Of a stretch of 64,000 nucleotides of DNA, positions 15,504 through 23,456 are shown piece by piece. The position numbers and the translations under genes were made by a program. Origin of the DNA: Bradyrhizobium sp. SRL28 (GTDB taxonomy: Bacteria; Pseudomonadota; Alphaproteobacteria; Rhizobiales; Xanthobacteraceae); contig NZ_JAHEAG010000005.1 of the NCBI RefSeq assembly GCF_018596315.1, positions 1 through 64,000 on the forward strand. The letters are read 5' to 3'. The stretch's first letter is position 1, and each line of letters starts with the position of its first letter. The notes below the pieces were generated by a model that was not told the origin of the DNA, searched no databases, and worked only from the letters and a program-made list of their open reading frames with translations.

Positions 15504-15652
15504 ACGACCACGGCCTCCGTCAGGGGAGCTGACGGAGGCCGCGTTGATACACTTCATCGCGCCTAGGTTCGCGATGGAGTGTGGGAGCTCGGGAGGAGGC
15601 TAGAACGGCAGCAGCACGTCCATCACCTGCTGGCCGTAGCGGGGTTGCTGCA
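15504..15652. repeat. flgH 3' end and downstream hairpin (copy B, the intact source)
   Basis: This includes an 11-bp perfect stem (15512-15522 with 15530-15540) beyond the flgH stop, which would end the leftward flgFGAH transcript although the T run is weak. The whole stretch, including the last 16 codons of flgH, is the intact counterpart of 10779-10909. Confidence 0.75.
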
Positions 15653-16352
15653 CGTCGGTGATCTGGCCGCGGCCGCCATAGGCGATGCGGGCCTGCGCGA
15701 TCTTGCTGGAATCGATGGTGTTGTCGCTCTGGATGTCCTCGGGGCGGACGATGCCGGCGACGATCAGCTCGCGGATTTCGAAGTTGACGCGGATTTCCTG
15801 CTTACCTTCGACGACGAGATTGCCGTTCGGCAGCACCTGCGTCACCACGGCGGCGACGTTGGTCTGCAACGCTTCCTGGCGATTGACGGAACCCTTGCCG
15901 TCGCTCGACGACGTCGAGTCCGTGGTCAGGATCTTGCCGGGCAGGATCTTGTTTGCCTGCGTGATCGTCTGGGATCCGATGAAATCGGTAATGCCGGAAT
16001 CTTCCTTGCTGGAGCGGCTGCGTTGGGTCTCGTTGGACAGGTTGGCCTTGTCGGTGATGTTGACGGTCACCGTCAGGAGATCGCCGATCCGCGCCGCGCG
16101 CTGATCCTTGAAGAAGGCGCGGCTGCCATTCCGCCACAGCGAGTTGGCGTTGTAGGAGGCCTGCTCCGGCTTCGGCATCGGCATCTGCACCGGCTTGTAG
16201 CCGGGCTGCGTGGTCGGGTTTTCGATCTCCGTCAGCCTTGGCTTTTCGCCGATCTGCGACAGACGGTCGATCGAGGAACAACCGCTGGCCAAGGCGGCCA
16301 GCGACAGCATGGCGCCCGTGAGAATGATGCGGTTGAGACGGATGACTGACAT
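15600..16352 (-). CDS. flgH: Flagellar L-ring lipoprotein FlgH
   Basis: FlgH makes the outer-membrane L ring of the basal body. The 250-residue product has a lipoprotein signal with lipobox LASGC (Cys about residue 25), then SLWRNGSRAFFKDQRAARIG, DLLTVTVNITDKANLSNETQ, and the C-terminal block GRGQITDVQQPRYGQQVMDV ending LLPF. It is the last gene of the leftward flgF-flgG-flgA-flgH operon, five bases after flgA. A partial copy of its 3' end lies at 10779-10909. Confidence 0.96.
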   Translation of the reverse strand: MSVIRLNRIILTGAMLSLAALASGCSSIDRLSQIGEKPRLTEIENPTTQPGYKPVQMPMPKPEQASYNANSLWRNGSRAFFKDQRAARIGDLLTVTVNITDKANLSNETQRSRSSKEDSGITDFIGSQTITQANKILPGKILTTDSTSSSDGKGSVNRQEALQTNVAAVVTQVLPNGNLVVEGKQEIRVNFEIRELIVAGIVRPEDIQSDNTIDSSKIAQARIAYGGRGQITDVQQPRYGQQVMDVLLPF

Positions 16353-16357
16353 TTACA

Positions 16358-17443
16358 TTACTCGGCTTTTGGAGCGACTGGCGAACTGACGGTAGCTACG
16401 GCAACGGGCGCGGGTTGGGTTGCGCCAAGCGAGGAGGTGGCATCGCTGGTCTGCGGCAGGCGGGACGGCGCCGGCGTGATCGAAATCTGGCCGCGGCCGG
16501 TCACGGTGCCCGACAGCGTTCGCTTCGACTGCAGGTTCATGACGTTGACGACATCGCCTTCGGTGCCGTTTTCCAGCGCCTTGCCGCGCATGGTGAGGTA
16601 GATTCCGGGCGCCTCGTAGATCAACGTGACGTTCTGGTCGCGCTGCACCAGATCGGGCTTGACGAGATCGGCGGTGCGGATCGCCTGGCCGGCGCGGAGC
16701 TGGCGGCGGGCCTGCATGCCCACCGCGCGATCGCGCGCGGCGGGATCAGCGCCGACTTCCGCTTTCGGGCGCCGCTCGACCACGACGTCGGATGATTTCA
16801 AGATCTCATTGCGCTCGACATTACGTGCCAGCACCGCGGCTTCGACGGTCTCGATCGCCGTGCCGGTGAAACGCAGCTTGGCCGCGGCGGCGCCGTTCTC
16901 GTTGCCGATTTCAAAGGTGACGTCGAAGCGGCCGTTGCGGTTGTCGTAGCGCACGATGGCTGCTTGCATGGCGCCGGTGAAGCCGGCGTCCAGCCTGACG
17001 TCGCTGGGGTCGCGGTCGAAGGTCAGCGACAGATTGGCGGCGTCGCCGAGACCGTTGCGGCGCTCCAGCGCGCGGGCGATCTGCATCTCGATATCCTTCC
17101 CCTCGAGCGTACGGGCCAGGCGCGTCACCGAAATTTCCCTGAGGTCGCGGGTATCGACGCCGATCACTTGATGGGCGCGAAGGGAGTTGAGCACTTGGGC
17201 TACCGGCAGCGAACCCGTGGTGCCCAGGTCAGGCGCGCGGTAGATCGCGATCTGCGCGGCGCTGCCGGCATTGTCGATGACGTCGCCGATCCGCACCAGA
17301 TCGCCCGACACCTGCACGTTGGCGCGCAGCATCGGTGCGGCGATCAAATTGCGGTTCGTGAAGGTTTCCTGGGCCTGTGCGACCGCGGCCGCGCTCGATG
17401 CGGCGATCAGGGCTGTGGCAAGGAGGAGGGCGCGGGCGATCAT
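16358..17443 (-). CDS. flgA: Flagellar P-ring assembly chaperone FlgA
   Basis: A periplasmic chaperone for FlgI. The 361-residue protein has a signal peptide (RALLLATALIAASSAAAVAQ), an N-terminal SAF-like region and the conserved C-terminal FlgA domain: VEAAVLARNVERNEILKSSD, VVVERRP, AVGMQARRQLRAGQAIRTAD and LIYEAPGIYLTMRGKALENG. The roughly 50-residue Pro/Ser/Ala tail after ISITPAPSRLP is longer than in enterobacteria. It sits between flgG and flgH, ten bases from flgG, the normal alphaproteobacterial order. Confidence 0.95.
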   Translation of the reverse strand: MIARALLLATALIAASSAAAVAQAQETFTNRNLIAAPMLRANVQVSGDLVRIGDVIDNAGSAAQIAIYRAPDLGTTGSLPVAQVLNSLRAHQVIGVDTRDLREISVTRLARTLEGKDIEMQIARALERRNGLGDAANLSLTFDRDPSDVRLDAGFTGAMQAAIVRYDNRNGRFDVTFEIGNENGAAAAKLRFTGTAIETVEAAVLARNVERNEILKSSDVVVERRPKAEVGADPAARDRAVGMQARRQLRAGQAIRTADLVKPDLVQRDQNVTLIYEAPGIYLTMRGKALENGTEGDVVNVMNLQSKRTLSGTVTGRGQISITPAPSRLPQTSDATSSLGATQPAPVAVATVSSPVAPKAE

Positions 17444-17453
17444 GACCAGTCCT

Positions 17454-18242
17454 TTAGCGGAACATGTTGGCGGTCGATTGCATCATCTGGTCGGCCGCGC
17501 TGACCACCTTGGCGTTCATCTCATAGGCGCGCTGGGCGGCGATCAGGTCGGAGATTTCGGTCACCACCTCGACATTGGCCTGTTCGAGGTTGGCCTGCTG
17601 CATGTCGCCGAAGCCATCGGTGTTGGCGACGCCGTCCTGCGGCGCGCCGGAAGCCGGCGTGTCCGTGAACAGATTGTCGCCGATCGGGTTGAGGCCGGCC
17701 TTGTTGATGAAACGCGTCAGGCCGATCTGGCCGACCTGGGTCGGCGTGGTCGAGCCGGGCACAATCACGGTGACTTGACCCTGCGCGTTGATGGTGATCT
17801 GCGAGGAATTCTGCGGGATCGTGATCGTCGGCTGCACCGGATTGCCCTGTGCGGTGACGACGCGGCCTTGCGCGTCCATCATGAATGAGCCGTCGCGGGT
17901 ATAGGCATAGGTGCCGTCGGGCACCTGGATCTTGAAGAAGCCTTCGCCGCGGATCGCGATGTCGAGGTCGTTGCCGGTCGGCGACAGCGTGCCCTGGCTC
18001 ATCAGGCGCGGCGTGCCGACGGTCTTGACGCCGCCGCCGATGTCGACGCCGACCGGCAGGATGGTGCCCTGGTCGGAGGCTTGCGCGCCGACGCGGCGCA
18101 CGTGGTCATAGATCAGGTCCTGAAACGCCGCCCGCTGCTTCTTGTAGCCGGTGGTGCGCATGTTCGCGATGTTGTTGGAGATCACCTGAACGTTGAGTTC
18201 CTGTGCCGCCATGCCGGTCGCTGCTGAGTATAAAGCGCGCAT
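17454..18242 (-). CDS. flgG: Flagellar distal rod protein FlgG
   Basis: A 262-residue distal rod subunit. The N-terminus MRALYSAATGMAAQELNVQV plus ISNNIANMRTTGYKKQRAAF is the rod/hook signature; GEGFFKIQVPDGTYAYTRDG and the C-terminal VEVVTEISDLIAAQRAYEMN are typical of FlgG. It is exported by the flagellar type III system and so has no Sec signal. Second gene of the flgF-flgG-flgA-flgH operon; FlgF, its close paralogue, is encoded 18 bases upstream. Confidence 0.97.
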   Translation of the reverse strand: MRALYSAATGMAAQELNVQVISNNIANMRTTGYKKQRAAFQDLIYDHVRRVGAQASDQGTILPVGVDIGGGVKTVGTPRLMSQGTLSPTGNDLDIAIRGEGFFKIQVPDGTYAYTRDGSFMMDAQGRVVTAQGNPVQPTITIPQNSSQITINAQGQVTVIVPGSTTPTQVGQIGLTRFINKAGLNPIGDNLFTDTPASGAPQDGVANTDGFGDMQQANLEQANVEVVTEISDLIAAQRAYEMNAKVVSAADQMMQSTANMFR

Positions 18243-18260
18243 CGATCTATTCCTTAAGCG

Positions 18261-19025
18261 TTATGCCGGAACGTCGGCGAGTTTCTCGACTGCAGTTCGG
18301 TGCAGGTCGTGCTGCTGCTGCAGCATCGCCGAGATCTGCGTGTAGGTGCGCGTGATCTCGATCATGCGGCTCATTTCGTGGACGGAATTGACGTTCGACT
18401 TCTCGATAAAACCCTGGCGGACCCGCGAGGTGGTGTCGGGCTGGGCGGCGATGCCCTGGCCCGCCGAGTAGAGATTGCCGCCCTCCTTCACGAGCTTCTG
18501 CGCGTCGGCAAAATTGACCAGCCGCAGCTTGCCACGGACCGAGTCGGTGCTGCCGGTGCCCTCGAGGACCGTGATGTTGCCGTCGGCTGCGATGTTGATC
18601 GCCTTGTCGGTCGACTGGAACACGATCGGGCCGGAGGTGCCCAGCACCGGATCGCCGCTCGCGGTGACGAGCTGGCCCTGATTGTTGATCTGCAGGCCGC
18701 CGTCGCGGGTGTAGCGCTCGCCGGCGGCCGTCTGCACCACCAGGAAGGCGTTGCCGTCGATCGCGACATCGAGCGGGTTCTTGGTCTGCTCGGAGGGACC
18801 GGCTGCGAAATCGTGGAAGGTGGCGCGGTCGTGCACGAAGGACACGCGGCGGTCGGCGCGCATGAAATTGTCTTCATGCGCCGGCGAGCGCAGATATTCC
18901 TCGAACAGCGAGCGGTCGGCCTTGAAGCCGGTCGTGTTGATGTTCGCGACGTTGTTGGCAACGACATCCATCTGCCGTTCCAGCGTCATTTTCCGCGAAA
19001 GTCCGATGAGAAGCGTATTCTCCAT
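18261..19025 (-). CDS. flgF: Flagellar proximal rod protein FlgF
   Basis: A 254-residue rod protein with MTLERQMDVVANNVANINTT, the axial-protein signature, IDGNAFLVVQTAAGERYTRD and the C-terminal coiled helix NSVHEMSRMIEITRTYTQIS. The start at 19025 gives the conserved N-terminus MENTLLIGLSRKMTLERQ, with GGGGAG upstream; an in-frame extension to 19109 is unlike any FlgF. It heads the leftward flgF-flgG-flgA-flgH operon and diverges from fliL. Confidence 0.95.
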   Translation of the reverse strand: MENTLLIGLSRKMTLERQMDVVANNVANINTTGFKADRSLFEEYLRSPAHEDNFMRADRRVSFVHDRATFHDFAAGPSEQTKNPLDVAIDGNAFLVVQTAAGERYTRDGGLQINNQGQLVTASGDPVLGTSGPIVFQSTDKAINIAADGNITVLEGTGSTDSVRGKLRLVNFADAQKLVKEGGNLYSAGQGIAAQPDTTSRVRQGFIEKSNVNSVHEMSRMIEITRTYTQISAMLQQQHDLHRTAVEKLADVPA

Positions 19026-19413
19026 CGGTGGTTCTCCCCTTGATCGATCCGAAGCAGGCTCTCCCAAGCCCGCGGTCCGGATCCGTCGTAAACCTTGGGG
19101 CTCTCCCAAGCCGGCAGGTCACGCCAGTTACTCAGCGAAAGCCGTGCCAAGTCATGAAGTGCTGATTTTTTAAGGGGTTAGGCATTTTTCGGGGCGCGGC
19201 GGGGGCGGCAGAAAGGTCTTGTTGACCATGTTTGCCCGGCAGATTTTTCCTACTTGGGCGCCAATGGAAAGGTTCCGTTAACCATTATTACCCTAGCGTT
19301 GCACATGTGGAGAGCGCGTGTGCGCTGGCGGCTTTTGTTTCGCGTTGTGGGGGCATCGTTACCCAGGCTGGTGGCAACCGCGTTCGCTTTTCGGAATCGA
19401 AGCGGGCGGGGCA
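19026..19413. other. Divergent flgF/fliL intergenic region
   Basis: About 390 bases without a gene, holding the promoters of two opposing flagellar operons. The only CtrA-like element seen is GTTAACC at 19277-19283, followed at the right distance by TACC rather than TTAAC, so it is at best a half-site. I found no other recognisable operator. Confidence 0.5.
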
Positions 19414-19905
19414 ATGGCTGACAACGAGCAAGCGGAAGGCGCAGACGGCGCAGATGCCGCACCGTCGAAAAAGGGCAAGCTCAAGCTGATCATTGCGGCC
19501 GCCGGGTTCGTCGCCATCCTCGGCGCCGGCGCCGGCTGGTTCTTCCTGATGCGCGGCCATGGCGAAGAGAAGCACGCCGAAGCGCCGCCGCCGAAGCCGC
19601 CGTCCTTCGTCGAAGTGCCCGATATGATGGTCAACCTGGTCGGAGCCCCCGGCGAGCGGGTGCAATATCTCCGCGTCAAGGTCGTGCTCGAGATCAAGGA
19701 TGAGAAGCATGTCGAGGCGATCAAGCCGAACCTGCCGCGCGTCACCGACCTGTTCCAGACCTACCTGCGCGAATTGCGGCCCTCCGACATCAACGGTTCG
19801 GCCGGGCTGTTTCGCCTCAAGGAAGAGCTGACCAAGCGGGTCAACAACGCGGTGGCGCCGCAGCAGGTGAGCGCCGTGCTGTTCAAAGAAATCGTCGTGC
19901 AGTGA
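19414..19905 (+). CDS. fliL: Flagellar basal body-associated protein FliL
   Basis: A 163-residue single-span inner-membrane protein that supports stator function. There is a short cytoplasmic stretch of charged residues, the membrane helix LIIAAAGFVAILGAGAGWFF, and a periplasmic domain with FVEVPDMMVNLVGAPGERVQ, YLRVKVVLEI and the ending VSAVLFKEIVVQ. The start at 19414 was chosen because it gives a normal FliL N-terminus; the in-frame upstream stretch has no signal or similarity. It opens the fliL-fliM-PflI-like-motE operon. Confidence 0.94.
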   Translation: MADNEQAEGADGADAAPSKKGKLKLIIAAAGFVAILGAGAGWFFLMRGHGEEKHAEAPPPKPPSFVEVPDMMVNLVGAPGERVQYLRVKVVLEIKDEKHVEAIKPNLPRVTDLFQTYLRELRPSDINGSAGLFRLKEELTKRVNNAVAPQQVSAVLFKEIVVQ

Positions 19906-19923
19906 TGGGACGGATCTAGCATC

Positions 19924-21126
19924 ATGGCCGGCAACCAAGACCAGATGGACCAGGACGCCATTGCCGCGCAATGGGAAGCCTCCCTGGATTCCGAAGATCC
20001 CGCGGCGGCTGCGGAAGAAGCTGCCGCCAATGAACTCTCCGAGAGCATGGCGCTGCAGTGGGCGGCCATGGTCGAGGATGGCGGCCGCGAGTTCGGCAAC
20101 AAGAATTCCGGCGAACGGGTTCTGTCGCAGGAAGAAATCGACAATCTGCTCGGTTTCACCGTTGGCGACGTCAATCTCGACGACCATTCCGGCATTCGCG
20201 CCATCATCGATTCCGCGATGGTGTCCTACGAGCGTCTGCCGATGCTCGAAATCGTGTTCGACCGCCTGGTGCGGCTGATGACCACGAGCCTGCGCAACTT
20301 CACCTCTGATAACGTCGAAGTCTCGCTCGACCGCATCACCTCGGTTCGCTTCGGCGACTACATGAATTCAATTCCCTTGCCGGCAGTGCTCAGCGTGTTC
20401 AAGGCCGAGGAGTGGGAAAATTTCGGCCTTGCGACGGTGGATTCCAGCCTGATCTATTCGATCATCGACGTGCTGCTCGGCGGCCGGCGCGGCCAGACCT
20501 CGCTGCGCATCGAGGGCCGGCCCTACACCACGATCGAAACCAACCTGGTCAAGCGGCTGGTCGAGGTGGTGCTCGCAGACGCCGAACAGGCATTCCGGCC
20601 GCTGTCGCCGGTGACGTTCTCGATCGACCGGCTGGAAACCAATCCGCGCTTCGCCGCGATCTCGAGGCCCGCCAACGCCGCGATCCTGGTGCGGCTGCGC
20701 ATCGACATGGAAGACCGCGGCGGCAATATCGAATTGCTGCTGCCTTACGCCACCATCGAGCCGATCCGCCCGGTTCTGCTCCAGATGTTCATGGGCGAAA
20801 AATTCGGCCGCGATCCGATCTGGGAAGGACATTTCGCAACCGAAGTGGCGCAGGCCGAGATATCGGTCGATGCGGTGCTCTATGAAGCCGACATTCCGCT
20901 CAAGCAGCTGATGATGCTGAAGGTCGGCGATACCCTGCCGCTGGAAATGCGCCCTGAAGCACTGGTGCAGGTCCGCTGCGGCAACGTGCTTTTGACCGAA
21001 GGGCGCATGGGCCGGGTCGGTGACCGCGTCGCCATTCGCGTCACCAAGCAGTTGCGCAAGCCCAATACCACCTTCGCGATGTTCGAGAAGGCCGACGAGC
21101 AAACCAAGTTGATGGAGGCACAATGA
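19924..21126 (+). CDS. fliM: Flagellar motor switch protein FliM
   Basis: A 400-residue C-ring subunit that binds CheY-P and sets rotation. The CheY-binding peptide is LSQEEIDNLLG. It lies at about residue 67 rather than at the extreme N-terminus, after an acidic Ala/Glu-rich leader, so this FliM has an N-terminal extension compared with E. coli. The middle domain (MLEIVFDRLVRLMTTSLRNF; YSIIDVLLGGRRG) and the SpoA C-terminal domain (LMMLKVGDTLPLEMRPEALV) are intact. The stop overlaps the next gene by ATGA. Confidence 0.96.
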   Translation: MAGNQDQMDQDAIAAQWEASLDSEDPAAAAEEAAANELSESMALQWAAMVEDGGREFGNKNSGERVLSQEEIDNLLGFTVGDVNLDDHSGIRAIIDSAMVSYERLPMLEIVFDRLVRLMTTSLRNFTSDNVEVSLDRITSVRFGDYMNSIPLPAVLSVFKAEEWENFGLATVDSSLIYSIIDVLLGGRRGQTSLRIEGRPYTTIETNLVKRLVEVVLADAEQAFRPLSPVTFSIDRLETNPRFAAISRPANAAILVRLRIDMEDRGGNIELLLPYATIEPIRPVLLQMFMGEKFGRDPIWEGHFATEVAQAEISVDAVLYEADIPLKQLMMLKVGDTLPLEMRPEALVQVRCGNVLLTEGRMGRVGDRVAIRVTKQLRKPNTTFAMFEKADEQTKLMEAQ

Positions 21127-21560
21127 GTCATTCCCTTGGCGTTGTAATTGAGAGTCTGGTGGCGGTGCTGCTGATGCTCACGATCGGCTACTGCATGCTG
21201 CTCAACAAGCGGCTGCAGCGGCTGAAGGCGGACGAGCATTCGCTGAAGGCCACGATCGCGGAACTGATCACCGCGACCGAAATCGCCGAACGGGCGATCG
21301 GCGGCCTCAAGCACACCGTGCGTGACGTCAACGAAAATCTCGGCAGCCAGCTTACGGCGGCGACGCAGATGGCGGGGCATCTGAAGAACATGCTCGCCGA
21401 AGGCGACGGCGTCATTCGCCGGCTGTCCAAGATCGCGATCGCGGCGCGGCCCTCGCAGGAAGCCGAACCCGAAGCGCCCAAGGTCTCTTCCGCCAAAGCG
21501 GTTGCCGCGGCGGCTGAAGCATTCTCCGAACGCCGAAGGGCCAGTGGCCTCGCCGCATGA
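21123..21560 (+). CDS. DUF6468 / PflI-like flagellar membrane protein
   Basis: A 145-residue bitopic protein: one N-terminal membrane helix (GVVIESLVAVLLMLTIGYCM), then a coiled-coil-like helix (RLQRLKADEHSLKATIAELI; TATEIAERAIGGLKHTVRDV) and an Ala/Glu-rich tail. In Caulobacter the gene directly after fliL-fliM encodes PflI, a polar bitopic protein that helps position the flagellum. Position and topology match, so this is a probable counterpart; this is inference, not a sequence-proven orthology. It overlaps fliM (ATGA) and the next gene (ATGA). Confidence 0.8.
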   Translation: MSHSLGVVIESLVAVLLMLTIGYCMLLNKRLQRLKADEHSLKATIAELITATEIAERAIGGLKHTVRDVNENLGSQLTAATQMAGHLKNMLAEGDGVIRRLSKIAIAARPSQEAEPEAPKVSSAKAVAAAAEAFSERRRASGLAA

Positions 21561-22339
21561 AGTCGTTTCGCGACATCCGCGTCATTCCGGTCGTGCTGGT
21601 CGCGATCTTCGGCCTTGCAGTGCTGAAGATCGCGGGCCTCGTGATCGATGGCGGATACGTGTTCGACTATCAGGTCAGCCAGCCGGCCAAGCGTTCGTGG
21701 GCGCAGGACAATCTGGGTTATCCGCGTAGCGCCAAAGCCGATCCCGCCGACATCACCGGTTCGGTCAAGAAGGAAGAGAAAAAGGAAGAGCCGCCGAAGC
21801 CGGCCGCTCCCGCCACCGAAACGCCGAAGCCCGACGGCGTCGTGGTGTTTCCGGACCAGAACCCGCAATCGGTGTCGCCGTCGGAGCGCGCCATTCTGGA
21901 GCGGCTGCAGGCGCGGCGCCAGGAACTGGAGCAGCGCGCGCGTGAGGTCGAAATTCGCGAAAGCCTTTTGAAATCCGCCGAAAAGCGCATCGAGGGCCGC
22001 GTCGAGGAAATGAAGGCCACCGAGGCAAAGATCTCGACCGCGACGGGGCAAAAGGCGGAGCAGGACGCCGCCCGCTTCAAAGGCATCATCACGATGTATG
22101 AGAACATGAAGCCAAAGGACGCCGCCAAGGTATTCGACCGGCTGGAAATGTCCGTGCTCTACGAAATCGCCTCCCAGATCGCGCCGCGCAAGATGTCGGA
22201 CATTCTGGGCCTGATGCAGCCGGAAGCGGCCGAGCGGCTGACGGTCGAACTGGCCCGCCGCGCCGGCACCGATAAATCCACATCCACGGCCGAGCTGCCG
22301 AAGATCGAAGGCAAGATCCTGCAGCAAAAGCCCAATTAG
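21557..22339 (+). CDS. motE: Motility protein MotE (MgtE N-terminal-like domain)
   Basis: A 260-residue protein with an N-terminal membrane/signal helix (VIPVVLVAIFGLAVLKIAGL), a Pro/Lys/Glu linker, a coiled coil (ERAILERLQARRQELEQRAR; EVEIRESLLKSAEKRIEGRV) and a C-terminal MgtE-N-like helical domain (YENMKPKDAAKVFDRLEMSV; MSDILGLMQPEAAERLTVEL). In Sinorhizobium MotE is a periplasmic chaperone for MotC. It is the last gene of the fliL operon. No motC relative was recognised next to it; the large TPR protein at 23457 is a possible functional partner. Confidence 0.85.
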   Translation: MKSFRDIRVIPVVLVAIFGLAVLKIAGLVIDGGYVFDYQVSQPAKRSWAQDNLGYPRSAKADPADITGSVKKEEKKEEPPKPAAPATETPKPDGVVVFPDQNPQSVSPSERAILERLQARRQELEQRAREVEIRESLLKSAEKRIEGRVEEMKATEAKISTATGQKAEQDAARFKGIITMYENMKPKDAAKVFDRLEMSVLYEIASQIAPRKMSDILGLMQPEAAERLTVELARRAGTDKSTSTAELPKIEGKILQQKPN

Positions 22340-22387
22340 CGCGGGGCGCCGGGCACCCCACGGTAAAAGGGCATTGGTGCCGCCCGG

Positions 22388-22831
22388 TCAGAACCTACGC
22401 GGCCCCGACGAAACGAACGAGCGATGAGCTACGGAGAGCGCGCCGCGCTCGTTGGTTTCAAGGGCGATCTTCTGCGCCAGCATGACATCGCCTGCGACGA
22501 GGTCGCCATCCGGAACGAAGCACCATTTGCAGACGTGGTGGCCCGTGCCGTTGAGTTCCTCGATATTCGTCTGCGTGCCATGATGGATTCGATAGCGCGT
22601 CCCGGTGTCGCTGCCGATGACGTCGAAATATCGGAAGCGCTCGTAGCAGGCGCGCTGCTTCGGCGAGAGCCAGCCCCTCAACAGGGCCAGCGCTCGTGCC
22701 TCGGTTTCGAAGCGGAACGATCTGCTGCATGAACCAGATCGCGCCACCACCAGCGAAAGTGCCGAAAGCAGCAGCGTGCCAAGCAAAGCCAGGATGAACG
22801 AGCATATCGCCAGAACGATCTGCTGGGTCAC
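22388..22831 (-). CDS. Conserved membrane-anchored protein, unknown
   Basis: A 147-residue protein starting with GTG at 22831. The N-terminal helix IVLAICSFILALLGTLLLSA spans the membrane. The rest contains SPKQRACYERFRYFDVIGSD, TGTRYRIHHGTQTNIEEL and VAGDVMLAQKIALETNERGA, a pattern I associate with widespread unnamed Bradyrhizobium proteins; no function is known. It begins five bases after the stop of the upstream small gene, so the two are co-transcribed and probably coupled. It converges on motE. Confidence 0.75.
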   Translation of the reverse strand: MTQQIVLAICSFILALLGTLLLSALSLVVARSGSCSRSFRFETEARALALLRGWLSPKQRACYERFRYFDVIGSDTGTRYRIHHGTQTNIEELNGTGHHVCKWCFVPDGDLVAGDVMLAQKIALETNERGALSVAHRSFVSSGPRRF

Positions 22832-22836
22832 GGCCG

Positions 22837-23058
22837 TCAGCCACCGACGAGACGCGGATAAAACAGCGTTTCCTCCGCCGTAGGATCGAAGGAGCGGATA
22901 ACCCGTTGTTCGCCGGGCCCGGATCGGACCGCTGCCGTAAAACCTGCGCCGGTCAATTCCCTGAACCGCCGCTCGGCCTTTTCGACCTCCGCGCGATCAT
23001 GGATGTCGAATGAGTGGCGGGTGTCACCGGTACGATCCATCACGATCTGGGTTGCCAT
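22837..23058 (-). CDS. Small conserved protein, unknown
   Basis: A 73-residue soluble protein beginning MATQIVMDRTGDTRHSFDIH and containing a helix AEVEKAERRFRELTGAGFTA and the ending PTAEETLFYPRLVGG. No family name is known to me. The start at 23058 has GGAG eight bases upstream; the in-frame extension to 23148 is unlike coding sequence. It forms a two-gene operon with the membrane-anchored protein after it. A possible FNR/FixK-type site lies about 143 bases before the start, suggesting oxygen control. Confidence 0.75.
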   Translation of the reverse strand: MATQIVMDRTGDTRHSFDIHDRAEVEKAERRFRELTGAGFTAAVRSGPGEQRVIRSFDPTAEETLFYPRLVGG

Positions 23059-23160
23059 TTCACGCACTCCGAATTGGCTGCCTGAGGCAGGTTTGGCGAC
23101 CCGGGGCGCATTGCTTGATTGACTGCCGGCCCCGCGTCCCGGGTCCATTATTTCCCTAAG

Positions 23161-23190
23161 ACGGGATGGCTGATGTTGGTTCCATCCCGT
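23161..23190. other. Perfect 9-bp hairpin in intergenic region
   Basis: ACGGGATGG-N12-CCATCCCGT. It lies between the leftward small-gene operon and the large rightward TPR gene. No T run follows, so it is not an obvious terminator; it may be an RNA structure in the leftward leader or a binding site. Confidence 0.5.
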
Positions 23191-23200
23191 CGTGAGATTA

Positions 23201-23214
23201 ATGATCTAGATCAA
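23201..23214. promoter_or_regulatory. FNR/FixK-type box
   Basis: ATGAT-CTAG-ATCAA has one mismatch from the TTGAT-N4-ATCAA consensus of FNR/FixK regulators, and its 12-base core TGATCTAGATCA is a perfect palindrome. It is 143 bases upstream of the small-gene operon on the minus strand (start 23058) and 243 bases before the TPR gene, so the leftward operon is the likelier target. Confidence 0.4.
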
Positions 23215-23366
23215 AGAGCGGGGCTGCGCTGTGACAATAACCGCAGCCCGCGAACCGGCGCGTGCCGGATGATCACGAAAAGGGGTCGGATTCCGACCCA
23301 TCCTGCGACGTGTAATGCGTCGCCTGGGCGTCGATCTGCCCCTTCAACGAAATCAATAAGTTGACG

Positions 23367-23382
23367 TTAACAAAGCCTTAAG
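23367..23382 (+). promoter_or_regulatory. CtrA-type box upstream of the TPR gene
   Basis: TTAA-CAAAGCC-TTAAG matches the CtrA consensus TTAA-N7-TTAAC except at the last base. It lies about 75 bases before the start of the large TPR protein gene, which would link that gene to the flagellar/cell-cycle regulon. Confidence 0.5.
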
Positions 23383-23456
23383 CCGGCCAATCCAAGATTC
23401 AACGTACAGGCGAGGGCGCTTCGCCGCTGAATTCATTGAGGCACGAGATCTTCTGG

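Noticed and set aside
19277..19283. GTTAACC as a CtrA site before fliL
   Set aside because: Only one half matches; the partner half seven bases away is TACC, not TTAAC.
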